A stretch of 64,000 bases of DNA from Tetrapyrgos nigripes (Eukaryota; Basidiomycota; Agaricomycetes; Agaricales; Campanellaceae), in NCBI GenBank assembly GCA_013368315.1, contig JAACJM010000285.1:1-64000 (forward strand). The letters run 5' to 3'. The position numbers and the translations under genes were made by a program. Positions 42,641 to 54,650 of this stretch are shown here, piece after piece. The notes beneath the pieces are model-generated. The model was not told the origin of the DNA and made no database searches. It saw only the letters and a program-made list of their open reading frames with translations. The stretch's first letter is position 1. Each line of letters opens with the position of its first letter.

Positions 42641-43660
42641 CAATCTCCCACCTCACACCTTTCCCCAAGACTCCACCGCCAGAGTCAGACGAACCAGTTA
42701 ATTCAGGAGGAAGGCGAGTATCGCGTTGATGTCGCCTATAATATTGGAAGAGGAGGAGGCGAGCCAAGCGATTGCTCCGGTAATTGAGCTGTCTCTAGAC
42801 TGTCCGGAAAGTGAGGTTGCAATTTTGCACACTCCGACCAGGTCTCTCTGGCCTTGCTCTGCCGTTCGATTCCGGTTACAGCGCCAGCGCATTCGCAGCC
42901 AGGAGACCAACCCCGGAGGGCAGACAGAATCTGTTTGCACAAGTCGAGCAGCAGATGAAGTCAGTGAGGGGGACCGGTAGAGTACTGTGGTTGCAACTGG
43001 AGGAAGTAATCGCGGTCGTGGCAAAAGGATAACGCGAAGTCGGAGTATCGCGGTTACATTGTGGAAGGACCAAAAAGATGTGGTGCGTTGCATGCACTTC
43101 GTTTACCTGGAGTGACTTTTGAGTGACTTTCACAAAGGTTATGCAAGCTGGATATGCACCGGTCGCCTAGGAAAGGAAAGAAGGCAGAGAATTAGGCTAT
43201 ATATTGCACGGTACGTTGGGAAGGAATGGGCAGCGCGTATTAGTTGAATGAAGAACGGGAGTGCTGTTGAAGAGAAAGAGGAAGAAAAAGAACAAAAGAG
43301 TACACGTACATTCTCCATGTGGACACCACTATGCACCTCAACCCTCTGAGGAGTCCCGGATCCGAATTCCATTCATTTTCCCGCTCCCAGTTGCATTCAC
43401 ATTCCTACCCATCCCGTTCTAAATCGCACCCATACTCTCGCTAGGCCTCGCACTCGTATCCCCATTACCCTTACCCGAGCAAAGTCCCTGTATTTGTCGT
43501 CGACGGAATACCTATGGCACCAGGCAAAAGAGATGAGTTGCCGTTTTTCCTGCAGGCAGAGCCAACCCACCTCAAGGACGAAACATAGACCGAGAAGCTT
43601 TCTGATGGATATCGGTGGAAGGAACTTGAGTATGCAATAACCGGATGACACGCTACAATA
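42641..43660 (-). other. Upstream part of the RhoGEF block, unit C, unidentified exons
   Basis: Counterpart of 9001-10130. The hydrophobic minus-strand stretch GAIAWLASSSSNIIGDIN is here part of a 131-codon frame (43093-42698) that is broken in unit A. The frame with GYCILKFLPPISIRKLLGL recurs at 43651-43397. Its upstream end is cut at about 43648, where sequence changes to one not seen in A or D. No domain recognised. Confidence 0.35.
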
Positions 43661-43704
43661 GCCAAGTTAATTTCATATCCTTCTGCCTTTCCTGCAAGGA
43701 CCGG

Positions 43705-43765
43705 AAGAGTTGATGGTGGTACGAAAGTCTGCTTCGAAAGAGAGCATGACGTCAGCGACAGCTTT
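43705..43765 (-). pseudogene. V-ATPase subunit d remnant, unit C
   Basis: About 60 bp (GAAGAGTTGATGG ... GACGTCAGCGACAGC) matching the unit B fragment at 29398-29472 with small deletions. It lies just upstream of the GH71-3 first exon. Confidence 0.7.
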
Positions 43766-46151
43766 CTCTAAATATGTCGTCGCTCATCATATAGTTGGTA
43801 ACACTATTCAAGGTGAGTCCGTGTCTTTTCCTTTTCTCCTTACGTCCACCTAACCCCCCTGCAGACTGGTCAGACGACATCTCCCTAGCCTCTAAACACA
43901 ATATCGACGGCTTCGCTCTCAACATCGGCTCAGACCCATGGCAACCCGACCGTGTCGCCGATGCATACCAAGCCGCTCTTCAGTCCGGGTTGGATTTTAT
44001 CCTTGGATATGTCCTCCCTTCCTTGTGCTTCTCCTACCGATGCACAAGCTTTACGTTCACTCGTTCTCAAGTTCGCTGGTCATTCCAATCAATTGATACT
44101 CAAAACCCTTTCCGGATCCACTTCCGCTCGTATCAACCTTTTCGGGGGAGGCGTGTACGTTTGGACAAGATTCCCCTTTGAATGGATGTGGTCAGTTTAC
44201 TCAAACATGATGAGTTGAGGGAAAGATTACTTTTGTCCCTTCGTTTTTCATGGATCCGAATTCGTTTAACGAGTTTGTGGATGGGGGGGGGGGGGGGGGT
44301 TATGGATGGGGATTTTAATGTGCGTCCAAATCTTCTCTTTGTTTTCGTTGTGCTAATGGTTCATGTTTACAGTGGAACGGAGCCTGGCCAGTCGAATTAA
44401 CAACCGCTTCCCAGGGATACTTCTCTTTCGTCGGCTCTTACCGATTTACTTGGGTTATCGAGGTCTACCTCTGCACCGGACGCGACGAATATTATTCCTC
44501 ATCTATCTACATTCCTCGGGGGGTTCCTCAGAGGGTCTTCAGACGATACCAACTCTCCCAATTCCAACGTCGCTTCCAAACAAACCACCGACGCCAACCA
44601 ACAAACACAAGCGAAAACAATAGCCTCAACCATATCCTCAGCTCTCAGCAAATTTATCGGATCCACGGATGGGGATTTGCTTCATGTTAATGGGTTGGGT
44701 TCGTCTGGTTCCCCATCTCCTTCCAAGAGGTGGCTCGCGTCTTCGCCTTCTGAGAGTGATAGTGAGAGCACGAGCTGGTCTTCGTTTCCCTTCCAGAGGA
44801 AACGAGATGTTGTTGAAAGAGATGAAGGTCAAGAAAACAACAGGATATACAACATTTAATAAGAATGTGAGTCCAACCCAATGTCCCCCCTCAATCGTTG
44901 CCTTGAATCATTACCCGAATACGAATACAAATACTAACCCACCTTCGTGCTTTCTTATACAGTTCCTCTACACAGCAGACCAACACCTCTACGCTAAACG
45001 TTGGGAGGCTCTCGTCAATTCTTGTTTCCCAACCAACGACTCCCCATCCAACCCACTCAACATCGACATCATCCAAATAATCTTCTGGAACGACTATGAC
45101 GAATCACATTATATAGGTCCTATCAAGAAGGCTCAGCCTACGGGGAGTAAGGCTTGGACGGGGGGCATGGGGCATGCTGGGGGTCGGGGTGTTTTCTTCT
45201 TTCTCGCCTACCCACCTTACCCTTCTTTGACTCTTATTCCTACGAACGCCGAATGCTAACAATGTTTCTTTTTTCTTCCCGTCCTTTCTAGCCTGGCTCC
45301 CTCTAACGTCCTACTACGCCTCTGCATTTCAAAAACGGTGGACAGTATCCCGACATTTCGAAAGATGGCGACGGGGAAAAGTTGGTTATGTGGTCAAGGA
45401 CTCATTCTGTTCAGGCTCAAGTAGGTGACCCGGTGGGGGAAGTGACGGGGAAAGAGTTGGTGAGTTTTTTAGTCCTTTTTTCGGCTCTTTTTCGACTCTC
45501 TTTCGAGTTTTTTTCTTTTTCTTTTTGTTTCATTGACTACGAAAGCTAATGTATATACTTATGCGTACGTGGATTAGGTCAAAGACACCGTCTGGACTAT
45601 CACACTTTTGGCTGAGCCTGCGAATGTGACGTTTGAGGTGTATGCTTATTACACCTTCGTCCAACGCCAACGACAACTCGTCTACCATCATCTCCTCCCA
45701 AACATTCTCCGTCCCAGCTGGACTTACTAAACTTGCTATGCCGATTGGGTTTCCCGACGCCGATGAGGGGGTACAGAGCTTGAGTGTTAGAGTGAGGGTT
45801 CTTCGGTCTGCTTCGGGTTCGGGTTCGGAGTCCCAAGACGAAGACACCCAGCAGAACCAAGACACCACGGACACAGCAGACACGCTAGTAATGCAACTAG
45901 ACGCTGGCAATCCCAACGCAAGCGACTCTAATGCGAATACAGGAAACGGAGACGCACAGCGACAAGGAGACGGAACTGGAAACGGAGACGGAGACGCACA
46001 GACCCTAGCCCCCTTCGTATTCGTCAAGAACCCAGAAAAGTATAATTATAACGCTTGGGTTGGGTGTGTTAGTTCTTCGGGGTGGGGTGTTGATTTGGCT
46101 TTATGGTGTTGTGGGGAGGGGGGACGAAGAGTGCTCATGCTCTACTGGTAG
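43766..46151 (+). pseudogene. GH71 alpha-1,3-glucanase, copy 3, unit C
   Basis: Exon 1 remnant KYVVAHH is followed by TAG and has lost TFPY codons. Further blocks: DDISLASKHNIDGFALNIGSDPW, VADAYQAALQSGLDF, the shared frameshift, DAQALRSLVLKFAGH, WNGAWPVELTTAS, YTADQHLYAKRWEAL, an altered active-site block WNDYDESHYIG (Gly to Asp), and a last exon with SQTFSVPAGLTKL to YNYNAWVGC (45633-46100). It also has a run of 17 G at 44283-44299 where other copies have five to seven. The linker exon retains SGSPSPSKRWLASSPSESDSES. It lacks a signal peptide. Confidence 0.88.
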
Positions 46152-46535
46152 AGCGAGCTTTCTTCATCAGTTTAATGACGGTCACGACGATGATATGATA
46201 TGGATGTATATGATGGGATGTACTTACATAGCAGCAGCGCTGCCTGGTCTGGTCTGGTCTGGTTATCGTCTCATCGTCCATCTTTCCGTTCCTTTCCTTC
46301 TTCCTTGTCATTCTTTTTTTCTCTTGCTCTCTTGGTCCTTTTCCTCAATGTCGATGTCATGCCATATTTGTATTTTTAGGATTCTTTACCATTGATGGTT
46401 TGTAGCAACTAGCATTGGATTGTATGTACACAGTAAACAGTATAGAATGTGTAGCTGCCGTAGTGTAGTTTAATTGTAAGAGCTTGGATGTCCCCACACC
46501 CATATACTTACATCTTCGTGCAGTGAGATGCATTT
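46152..46535. other. Convergent spacer, unit C/D border
   Basis: Third copy of the GH71/DUF6535 convergent spacer. No gene seen. Confidence 0.6.
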
Positions 46536-49500
46536 TCACCTCGTTTCGTCACCCTCTCCTTGGGCATCCTCTGTCGGTTCGCCACCCTCTCCTTGAACAT
46601 CCTCCGAGTCCGAATCCGATGCTGGAAGTTGTCCGCGGACTTCTAGACATCTCGCAAATAAGGTGCTTTGACCTTCAATCTCCTCCCCTTTGTCAAAGCG
46701 ACTCCTGTACTTTTCGATTGCCTTCATGATGGTCTTCACGCATTTGAGATCTGTGATCCAGTCCCACGCAAACACACGCTGTACGGGGGGAATGATGCCT
46801 TTAACTATGACAAAGAAGTCATAAACAGAAGGATGAACTCGGTCCAGGTGCCCAGCATCTTTGGAGACCATGTCTGTGATGAAATTGGAATACATTTCGG
46901 CAAACCGAATCTGAAGTTTTTCGTTGACTTCAAGATCCGTCGTCCCCGACGGAAATCTAATCCAAGAGCTGTGAAATAGATTACAGAGATCCAGCTGTGC
47001 GAAAGGTCTGTTCTGGGCAAGCTGGTCAAGCCATTCAGTGTAAAGCGCGACCCACAGAGACGGTCGAAGTGTCTCTCGGGATAATGGAGAAATAAGGTCG
47101 TCCGAAAGATATTGCTTGAGAAGCGTAATTTCCATAGATTGCAACTCCTCCTCATCCTCCTCCCTGATCTGACTACGCAAACTAGCCTGACGAATGTTAA
47201 TCAGACTGAGGGTTATCCGGAGGAACAAGATATCAGTGTTCTGTGTGGAGGAGGTTTTTGTCCGAGCCGTCGAGAATCTTCCAGAGTTCCGAAAGGGCCG
47301 GTGATTCGTAATAGATTGGGGCGTAAATTAGTGAAAAGAGGAAGGCTGCTTCGCAAGTCAGCGATTCAGGTGTTGTTTCATGACGTATGTTCTGTATAAC
47401 GCATTCTTCCACTAGACGCCCATAATCGCCTTGATATCTGAAACGATTGATCCAGTCAAAGTCGTGAGGTGTCTTCGCAACAGCCTCCTTTGCCCTTCGA
47501 CTGAAGTATCCCAGAAAGAGGTTTCTGCCCCAAATAGCAAGATCAGGATTCGACTGAGCGTCTTTGATAGAAAATAAGAGCTGCATGTATTTTTTCATCC
47601 ATGAATCAACCTTGTCATCGATGGCAGTCGACTGGTCCAACAACCATTCTGACAAGCGACTCAATGGATAGATGTAGGGATCTCGATGGCTCATTGGCAG
47701 GTCAACCAAATAGAGAGATGGACGAGGGGACAGATAATGTGCCATATGTGTTCAAAGTCATGAGGAAGCTCAGAAATGCTGATCTCTGGGAACACAGTCA
47801 CAACCTGGGAGAGATATTCAAAGAGAATAGTTGAGCGTGTAACATCCCATGTGTCATCCTGCTTGAGTTTATCAAGGGCGGCTTCAAGTTCTTCTGGCAC
47901 TGCTGCTGAGCGTTCTACAGACATTCCCCATTTCTTCAGGGCTTCCCCAGCCACTTTGAGGGTCCTGGGAAGTTTATGATAGTTGCTGAAGATGTGAAAT
48001 GGAGTGTAACTGTTCAAGATGCCCTTATTCATCCTACTTTTATCGAGACTTTCCCATATCTCATTCAGGTGTGAGATCTGTTCCCGCAATCCACTTGCTG
48101 GAATGTTCTGGCCATTTGCCTTTTTCATCTCATCCACAATCCTTGAAATTGAGGAAACCACATCCCGAATACAGGAGATCCATCTGAAATGCAGTAGGGC
48201 AACGGTGGATGACAAGGACTTGTGATGCCATGATAACCTTGCAATGTGCAGGAGCAAGTCCTCTGTGAAAGCGAGGTGTGTCTGAACATGTTTTTCATTG
48301 AGCATCTGGCTCTTGTCGGTGGCCTGGCGAGGAGTAACCAACATGTACATTAGAGTGTACACTAGAGAGTAAACTGGCGGCATGCTGCCTTGACCATGGA
48401 GTGGGGAGTCCTGCGGAACAACCTGAGATCTCTTCAGGTACTGGGTAATACGAGATATGATGTTAACCTCTGGATCATCTGACATTATAAGAGGCATTAT
48501 CAGGTCTACATTTGCTCTCCGAATGTAGTCACGAAAGGAAGGAATTCGATTGTCATAGTATAAAACGTCCTGAATGGCCTCTATCATGGGCAGAAGCTCG
48601 TCATCATCCGTCAACGACTGCATAGTGAAGACAAGGGCCTGCCTGTCACGTTCAGACGTTCCCTGCAATGACTTTTCCAACAGTGCTTCGCTCAAGGTTG
48701 CATCTTGGCAATGGTCCAGGTCATGCTTGCGAGCTAGAAAGCTACCAAAAGCATTCCCAAGCCGCCAGAGAGCACCTGAAAGTGGCGTGCGGTAAGGAGC
48801 GTTGAGCCAGACCAACGGAATCACTGTAAGTGCTGTGTAGATGAGGAGGAAAACGCCCAGGACACCTATCATTATGTATGTGATAATGTGATTAACAGGA
48901 GAGAGGAAGGCGACCAAACCCCCAAAGAATAGGAAGAGGGAGAGGTGGAGAAGGAAGGGGATGATGTCGACGAATGAGTGCATGCCGAAGTCACACAGGC
49001 CAAAGTATATGTACGCGAAGACTCTGGCTTGACGGATAGGGGATGGCCTCAAATTTGCCTTATGGATGAAATCTCGGGTCCACTGCTGCACAAATATAGC
49101 TAGCAGTGAACAGGTGAGGGCTAGCGCCAACGAGAGGAACCATAGGACATTGCATACGATGGCCGACACAGGAGTTTCAAAACTGGGTGGTTCAGACGGC
49201 GGAACGGTCGAGTTGGATAATTGTTGGGATATTTTTGGATAGGAGAAAGACGGTATCCTGAGCAGGATCGGGCTGAAGAGTCTTGTAGCTCTCGATAAGA
49301 AATGCTGTGAGGCTGGCAGAGTACAGGGCAGACTTATAGCCAGCACAGTCAGCGTCCGCCCACACTGCTGATAATGATCGACTCACAAAGATCACCATTC
49401 CTTCCATGTCCCCTTTCCATCCTTCAACCAAAGATTTATCATAACGTTCCGCTTCTCCGATATAGATGCTCCACATTCCAGCACATGCTTGATCATCTGC

Positions 49501-49824
49501 AGTGGGCTGGAACCGTTCTGGGCAGTCAAAATACATGAATATGTCTGAACAGTGTTGATATACGGAAGACGACGTACTTTGGGACGGCTTCTTGTCGTTG
49601 TCCGGACCAGAGGGAGGAAGAGGAGGGGCAAAAAAGGGAGGGTAGCCAGGGGGAGGACGGGAAGGGGCAGAAAAACCATTTTCCATGTTGTTCATAGCAT
49701 GGGCCTCCCCAGGTGCCCTCGAGGATCGCGGTGATTTAAAAACTTTAATAGAATGAAAATCCGAAGACACGAAACACTGCAGCACATACGCACCGTTCGT
49801 CAGCCACTTGAAGTTGAAGTGCAT
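46536..49824 (-). pseudogene. DUF6535 membrane protein, copy D, three single-base frameshifts
   Basis: ATG at 49824-49822. The protein is collinear with copy C but is cut into four frames. An extra T in a T run near 49233-49238 falls within LLSKISQQL. A missing G near 47726 falls within the ICPPHPSLYLVDLP region. An extra T near 47253-47257 falls within DKTSSTQNTD. Otherwise the sequence keeps the DUF6535 motifs, three membrane segments and the C-terminal region to the stop at 46536. All three differences are in homopolymers, so assembly or read error is a serious alternative to true decay. Confidence 0.88.
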
Positions 49825-49984
49825 TGCCAAAGGTCAAGTCTCGTCTGCAGGATGATTGGGAGGAGAAAGAGCGAACACGGGTATGTTGGCACGTTGATTT
49901 CGCACATTTGACAGGCCGAATGGTTGAAGCTGTATGCGGGAGAAGCAGTATAGCCCTTGTATTTGACCTCTGGCTCATTCGTAT

Positions 49985-51344
49985 TCTTCAACCATCCTCC
50001 TCGTCTTCTGAGAGTGGGAGCAAGAGCTGGCTTACATTTCCCTTCAAGAGTAAGAGGAAACAAGACGTTGTTGAAAGAGACGAAGGAAATGGCCTCCGTC
50101 TCTCTGTGGTTATACGTTTAATAAGAATGTGTCCCCCCTCAATCGTTGCTCTACCCCCTTGAATCATTACTCGAATACGAATACTAACCCACCTTCCAGT
50201 ACAGTTCCTCTACACAGCAGATCAACACCTACGCTAAACGTTGGGAGGCTCTCGTCGATACTACTTTCCCAACCAACGACTCCCTATCCAACCCACTCAA
50301 CATCGACATCATCCAAATAATCTCCTAGAACGACTATAATCACATTATATAGGTCCTATCGAGGGGCTTTCTCAGTGGGGAGTGAGGCTTGGACGGGGGC
50401 ATAGGGCATGCTGGTGAGTCGGGGTGTTTTCTTCTTTCTCGCCTACCCTACCTACCCTTCTTTGACTCTTATTCTTACGAACACTGAATGCTAACAATGT
50501 TTCTTTTGTCTTCCCCTTCCTTCTGTTGTCCTTCTAGCCTGGTTCCCTCTAACATTCTACTACACCTCTGCGTTTAAAAACGGTGGACAGTATCCCGACG
50601 AAAAGTTGGTTATATGGTCAAGAACACATTCTGTTCAGGCTCAAGTAGGTGACCCGGTGGGGGAAGTGACGGGGAGGGAATTGGTGAGTGTTTTAGTCCT
50701 TTTTTTCGACGCTTTTTCGATTGTTTTTTTGTTTTTGTTTGATTGACTACGAAAGCTAATCTATATACTTATGCGTGCGTGGATTAGGTCGAAGACACCG
50801 TCTGGGCCATCACACTGTTGGCTGAGCCCGCGAATGTGACGTTTGAGGTGTATGCTTATACAGATACACCTTCCTCGTCCAACGATAACATCATCTCCCA
50901 AACGTTCTCAGTACAAGCTGGACTGACTAAACTTGCTATGCCGATTGGGTTTCTCGATGGGGATGGGGATGGGGGTACAGAGTTTGAGTGTTCGAGCGTT
51001 GTGAGGTCTGCGTCTACTTCGCGTTCGGGTTCGGTTTCGGAGTCCCAAGACAAGGACCAAGACAAAGACACCCAACAGACCCAAGATGCAACAGACACAG
51101 ATACGGATACAGACACAAAGGCAGACACAGACACGCTGGTAATGCAACTAGACGCTGGCAAATCCCAACCCCTCCTCAACTCCGATTCCGACCCCAACTC
51201 CAACCCAACATGAACGCAGGAAACGGACAGGGACAAGGCGCGAGTCCAAGCCTATCCCCCTTGGTATTTGTCGTCAAGAGTCCAGAGAAGTATAATCATG
51301 ACGCTCAGGCTGGGTGTGTTAGTTCTTCGGGGACGGGGTGTTAG
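49985..51344 (+). pseudogene. 5'-truncated GH71 fragment, unit D
   Basis: Divergent to DUF6535-D. Linker remnant (SSSESGSKSWLTFPFKSK), an exon at about 50204-50400 in which the active-site block is disrupted (TAG at 50328 in place of TGG, and GGCGAA lost), an exon at about 50538-50683, and a last exon from about 50789 with VWAITLLAEPANVTFEVYAYT and SQTFSVQAGLTKL. The acidic repeat DKDQDKDTQQTQD is present. The closing block is offset by indels near 51160. Confidence 0.85.
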
Positions 51345-51904
51345 GGTGTCAAGGGGATGAAGAGTGCGAGTGCTCTACTGGTGGAGTTTTAAGAATTATG
51401 GGTTTAATGATGGTCATGATAATGGCCTGGATGGGGAATGGCATGAAGGGGAAGGGCGTGTGGATGTGGATGTGGTGTGGATGATGGCCCGGATGTAGTA
51501 GATGTAGCAGCAGTCCTGGTCTGATCTCGTCTGGTCTTCGTCTCACATTTCATCGTCCATCCTCCATGGTCCCGTCCCTTTGACCGTTTTTGTCTTTCCT
51601 TCCTTTCTTCCTTGCTCTCTTTTCCTCAATGTCATTTCTAGAATTCTTTACATTGGTTTGGGGCAACCAGCACTAGTATTAGATTATAGGTATGTATGTG
51701 TACGGTACAGTACAGAGTGTAACGCTAGCCGCCGTTACATACACACGACTATCTGTGTATCGTCAGTCTGGTATCGAGACTAAGCCGCCGTAGCGTATGT
51801 AGTGTAGTTTAAAGTGTTCAATGTTCAATATCTACACACTGAATACTTGCATGTAATGATTCCTTGAAGTCCTTGAGGTTGTAGCAATGAAAAAGAATGA
51901 AAAC
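51345..51904. other. 3' flank of truncated GH71, unit D
   Basis: Matches the unit A flank (4063-4560) including AAGAGTGCGAGTGCTC and the GATGTG run. It contains the 47-bp inverted-repeat insertion. No gene seen. Confidence 0.55.
51727..51791. mobile_element. 47-bp inverted-repeat element remnant (51736-51782) with 9-bp target duplications
   Basis: Flanked by AGCCGCCGT at 51727-51735 and 51783-51791. Units A, B and C show the empty site (CTAGCCGCCGTAGCG). Its right 33 bases, read on the minus strand, start TAGTCTCGATACCAGACTG and closely match the left end of the 542-bp element (TAGTCTCGTGGAACCAGAC). The left end is not an inverse of the right, so it is an internally deleted or one-ended copy. 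Confidence 0.85.
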
Positions 51905-54125
51905 TAGTAAGAGTCTGCTTCTGTGGCCAACAGCACATACTGTAGCTTGTCACACCTCTTCATTGTTTGCTTCCTCAGTGATCGGCGTTGGTTGTCTTCG
52001 AGGCTTCGATTTTCGTCCCGCCAGTTTCTCTTTCTTTCCTCAAACATACTTGCTGCGACGGCATCATCCCACAGGTCAATTGGACAGCGATGGCAACTCC
52101 TCGGGATGTTGGTTATGTATAAGTCTGGTGATATAGCAACAGGTTTCTTCTATTTACTTGGTGCGTCAACTTCCTCGTCTTCACTTCTGCCGCCTCTAAC
52201 AGCATGTCTACAGCTTCTTTGTACATCTGTACCTATAATCTATTTTGTTTCATGCTTTAGTCACTGTCCGAGCCGATCACCGACTATATGCTTACCCATA
52301 GGTGACTGATCGCAATGTACGCGTCGTCAGGACGCTGTGTTGCTACCAACGCGTCCAAGATATTACTTTCGTTCTTTGCATTTGGACTAGCCCTCACTCT
52401 TCATGCCCGCTCTCACTATTAGTGAACTGGCCGCTGCCCCGAAATTTTCTGGCGCAATCACTGATCTTCTCAACCCAACACCAGGCTTTTGCTCATCTCA
52501 GTTGTCGACGTCTGCTGAATACAGCATTTCGCTCAATTCTCAAACGGCGCTATCCAAGTTGTATCACTATCCTCAAGGAGCAGTACTGGAATATCCAGAG
52601 ACTGCACCTGGAGAAGGACTGGTCGGCCATCTCATACCAGTTGACCCGGACAATTGGTCAAATCCTGCAGAGAATCTCGCATATTAACTCGGTGCTCCTT
52701 CAAGAGCTCGCAGACAGGCATATGATGTACTTCTGGATCCTGCTACTACAGGCAAACGCGCTCCATGTCGGAGGTTGTATACTACGTGTGAGTCTGATGT
52801 CTCTTTTGTCGAGAGGGGTGCTAACTCTTCATCAATGTCAAGATATGTCCTTTCCTAGATCCAAAGTTTGCTCTCGCCGGCCACACTCTTGCTACCCGAA
52901 ACGAACTGGAGCTTCAGCTCAGGCATTAACGCGCCCAAAACAATTCCCATCCAAATCACGACGTATTTGAAAAAAACACTCGCATCCTGGGCTTTGATAC
53001 ATGACAATAGCTGCTTGGCCAGCTTGCAGGAGCCGGCTCACTTTACCGAAGCAGAGCACGCCAAATGGGAGATCATTCACCGGAGTCCTACAAAGGCTAA
53101 GCGAGGACAGACTGGCAGATCTACTTGCCAGAGGAGAGTGATGCTCAAGTATACAGGTGGTGGTAAGCCCCATCTATGGTATGTTCTTTTACCTCACCTC
53201 GCAGTCTTGGCTGGCTAACGTGTAAAATGTCTTAGCTGCCAACATTATGATCCACAAATCTCGCAATCATCTCATCGATTTCACAGTCTCGCAGGGTAGT
53301 GTACACCAAGGATACCTGCTCGTTCTGATGCAGAACAACATGGAGGCATACGCGTTTACGAAGAGGAGGCAAGATTGGCAGGCTGTGGACCCCTTTCCCC
53401 TTGCACCAATATCCAACCTGTTGGAAGTCAAAGGGTCAACTGTGGTATGTGTTAATTCGTAGGGCATTTCTCTAGTACTATTAACGTTTACATAGTTTAC
53501 CAGCACAGACCCCAGGAAGAAACCATGTTAATGACGGAAATGATATCTTTGCCGTGCTCATGTAGATTCTATATCTACAAGCCTTTGCCAGAGCATCACC
53601 AATGCTGCCCGAAGGTGTTGATTGTCTGCTCCGGTATCCATTCTCATCCAATTCCCATCCCGTCCAAAATTACCGCCAACCTCCGAGCTGAGATTTTTCA
53701 ACTTCTCTATTCCTTTGGCACCAAGCTTGCTGGTCTAATGCCATGTCACCTCTTTCGTTATCCCACCGCTCAGGCATTTCTTTAACGCAAATTTCAACTA
53801 TCGCGGTTAGGAGAGTCGACTTTCGCAGACCTTCACCCATCTTTAGCCAATGCCGAACATTTACGGTCACATATCGAACAGGCGCAATCTTCAGCCTCTC
53901 CGGAGGGTACTGGTTGGCATGGTGAGCGTTCTCAATTTATTATCGTTGACATGCTGACTCTGCTGTAGGTCTTATACACCTCAAATACCCCTTGCTCTCT
54001 TGTCGCGTGCATGCGTTCATGCGCATTGTGCGAATTATCTTGCCCTTGACTCATCAGTTCACCGCAGTCGCTCTTGTTCTTGTTGTCGTCGCTGTCGAGA
54101 ATACACTGTAACATTATCTTCTCCG
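51905..54125. other. Unit D-specific 2.2 kb segment
   Basis: Sequence with no counterpart in units A-C. It replaces the gene X region between a flank matching unit A (to about 51904) and the X upstream flank (from about 54126). It contains a broken gene (next entry). I saw no terminal repeats or target duplication at its ends. Confidence 0.6.
52300..53960 (+). pseudogene. Degraded hypothetical protein gene, unit D insert
   Basis: Plus-strand pieces in shifting frames. They include LPALTISELAAAPKF-type sequence, AVLEYPETAPGEGLVGHLIPVDPDNWSNPAENLAY followed in frame offset by DVLLDPATTGKRAPC (about 52590-52760). A later piece reads CPKVLIVCSGIHSHPIPIPSKITANLRAEIF (about 53610-53700). These resemble a large uncharacterised agaricomycete family with HxHPIP and xYSxG signatures that often sits near transposons. 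This is from memory and unverified. Stops and frame changes throughout indicate a pseudogene, though some offsets may be introns. Confidence 0.45.
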
Positions 54126-54345
54126 AGTCAATCCTTATTTTATATTTGTCTCTAAAGTCTAATCGTGAATTCCATCCTTCTGCCCTTATACTCATGTTCC
54201 AACCTTTCTGAAATCCAAAACCGAAAAGATTTCATATTATGAATACTTATCACGATTCACGATTCACGAATGGATGTGGATGATTATGTATCTCTGCTCA
54301 TTATTCGTCGTCTTCGTCGTCCTCGTCACCGTTCTGTCCGTGATT
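54126..54345 (+). other. Gene X upstream flank remnant, unit D
   Basis: CTAAAGTCTAATC...GAATTCCATCCTTC and CTGCTCATTATTCGTCG match the stretch 4825-4950 of unit A, just upstream of gene X, with insertions. No X coding sequence follows, so X has been deleted here. Confidence 0.7.
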
Positions 54346-54584
54346 CGTCGCCTTTGTTCAACACGCGACATGCGCAGGCGGCACAGAGTCTCAACCGCAC
54401 AAGTCTCGTCCTACATCATTCCATAACCTAACGCAGTTTTTCGTCTAATAACGGTAGTCTTTTTTTTTGTTCAGAGCACTTCCGACAAACCGCGCCCAAC
54501 GACAAACATATTGGCTATTACACCCGAATCAGCATTCTTCGTTCCCTTCATCTCGTTCGCTTTCACCGGCTGCTCCATCCCCTT

Positions 54585-54626
<42 letters not shown>

Positions 54627-54650
54627 CGTCCCCGTCCCCGTCCCCATCAC
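54585..54650. repeat. Hexanucleotide microsatellite (CCTGTC/CCCGTC)n
   Basis: About ten imperfect 6-bp units, switching from CCTGTC to CCCGTC. It lies at the 3' end of the kinase, where the minus strand would encode alternating Gly-Asp and Arg-Asp. Confidence 0.9.

Larger units (their letters stand above)
32272..46535. repeat. Tandem array unit C
   Basis: Third unit, about 14.3 kb, with the only uninterrupted DUF6535 reading frame. Its kinase is split by the 542-bp inverted-repeat element, and its RhoGEF has lost about 330 bp of the calponin-like region. It resembles unit A in block order and unit B in the 3' flank of the truncated GH71. Confidence 0.9.

Noticed and set aside
51905..54125. 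The unit D segment as an LTR or TIR transposon
   Set aside because: No terminal repeats, target duplication or transposase motif could be found at its ends.
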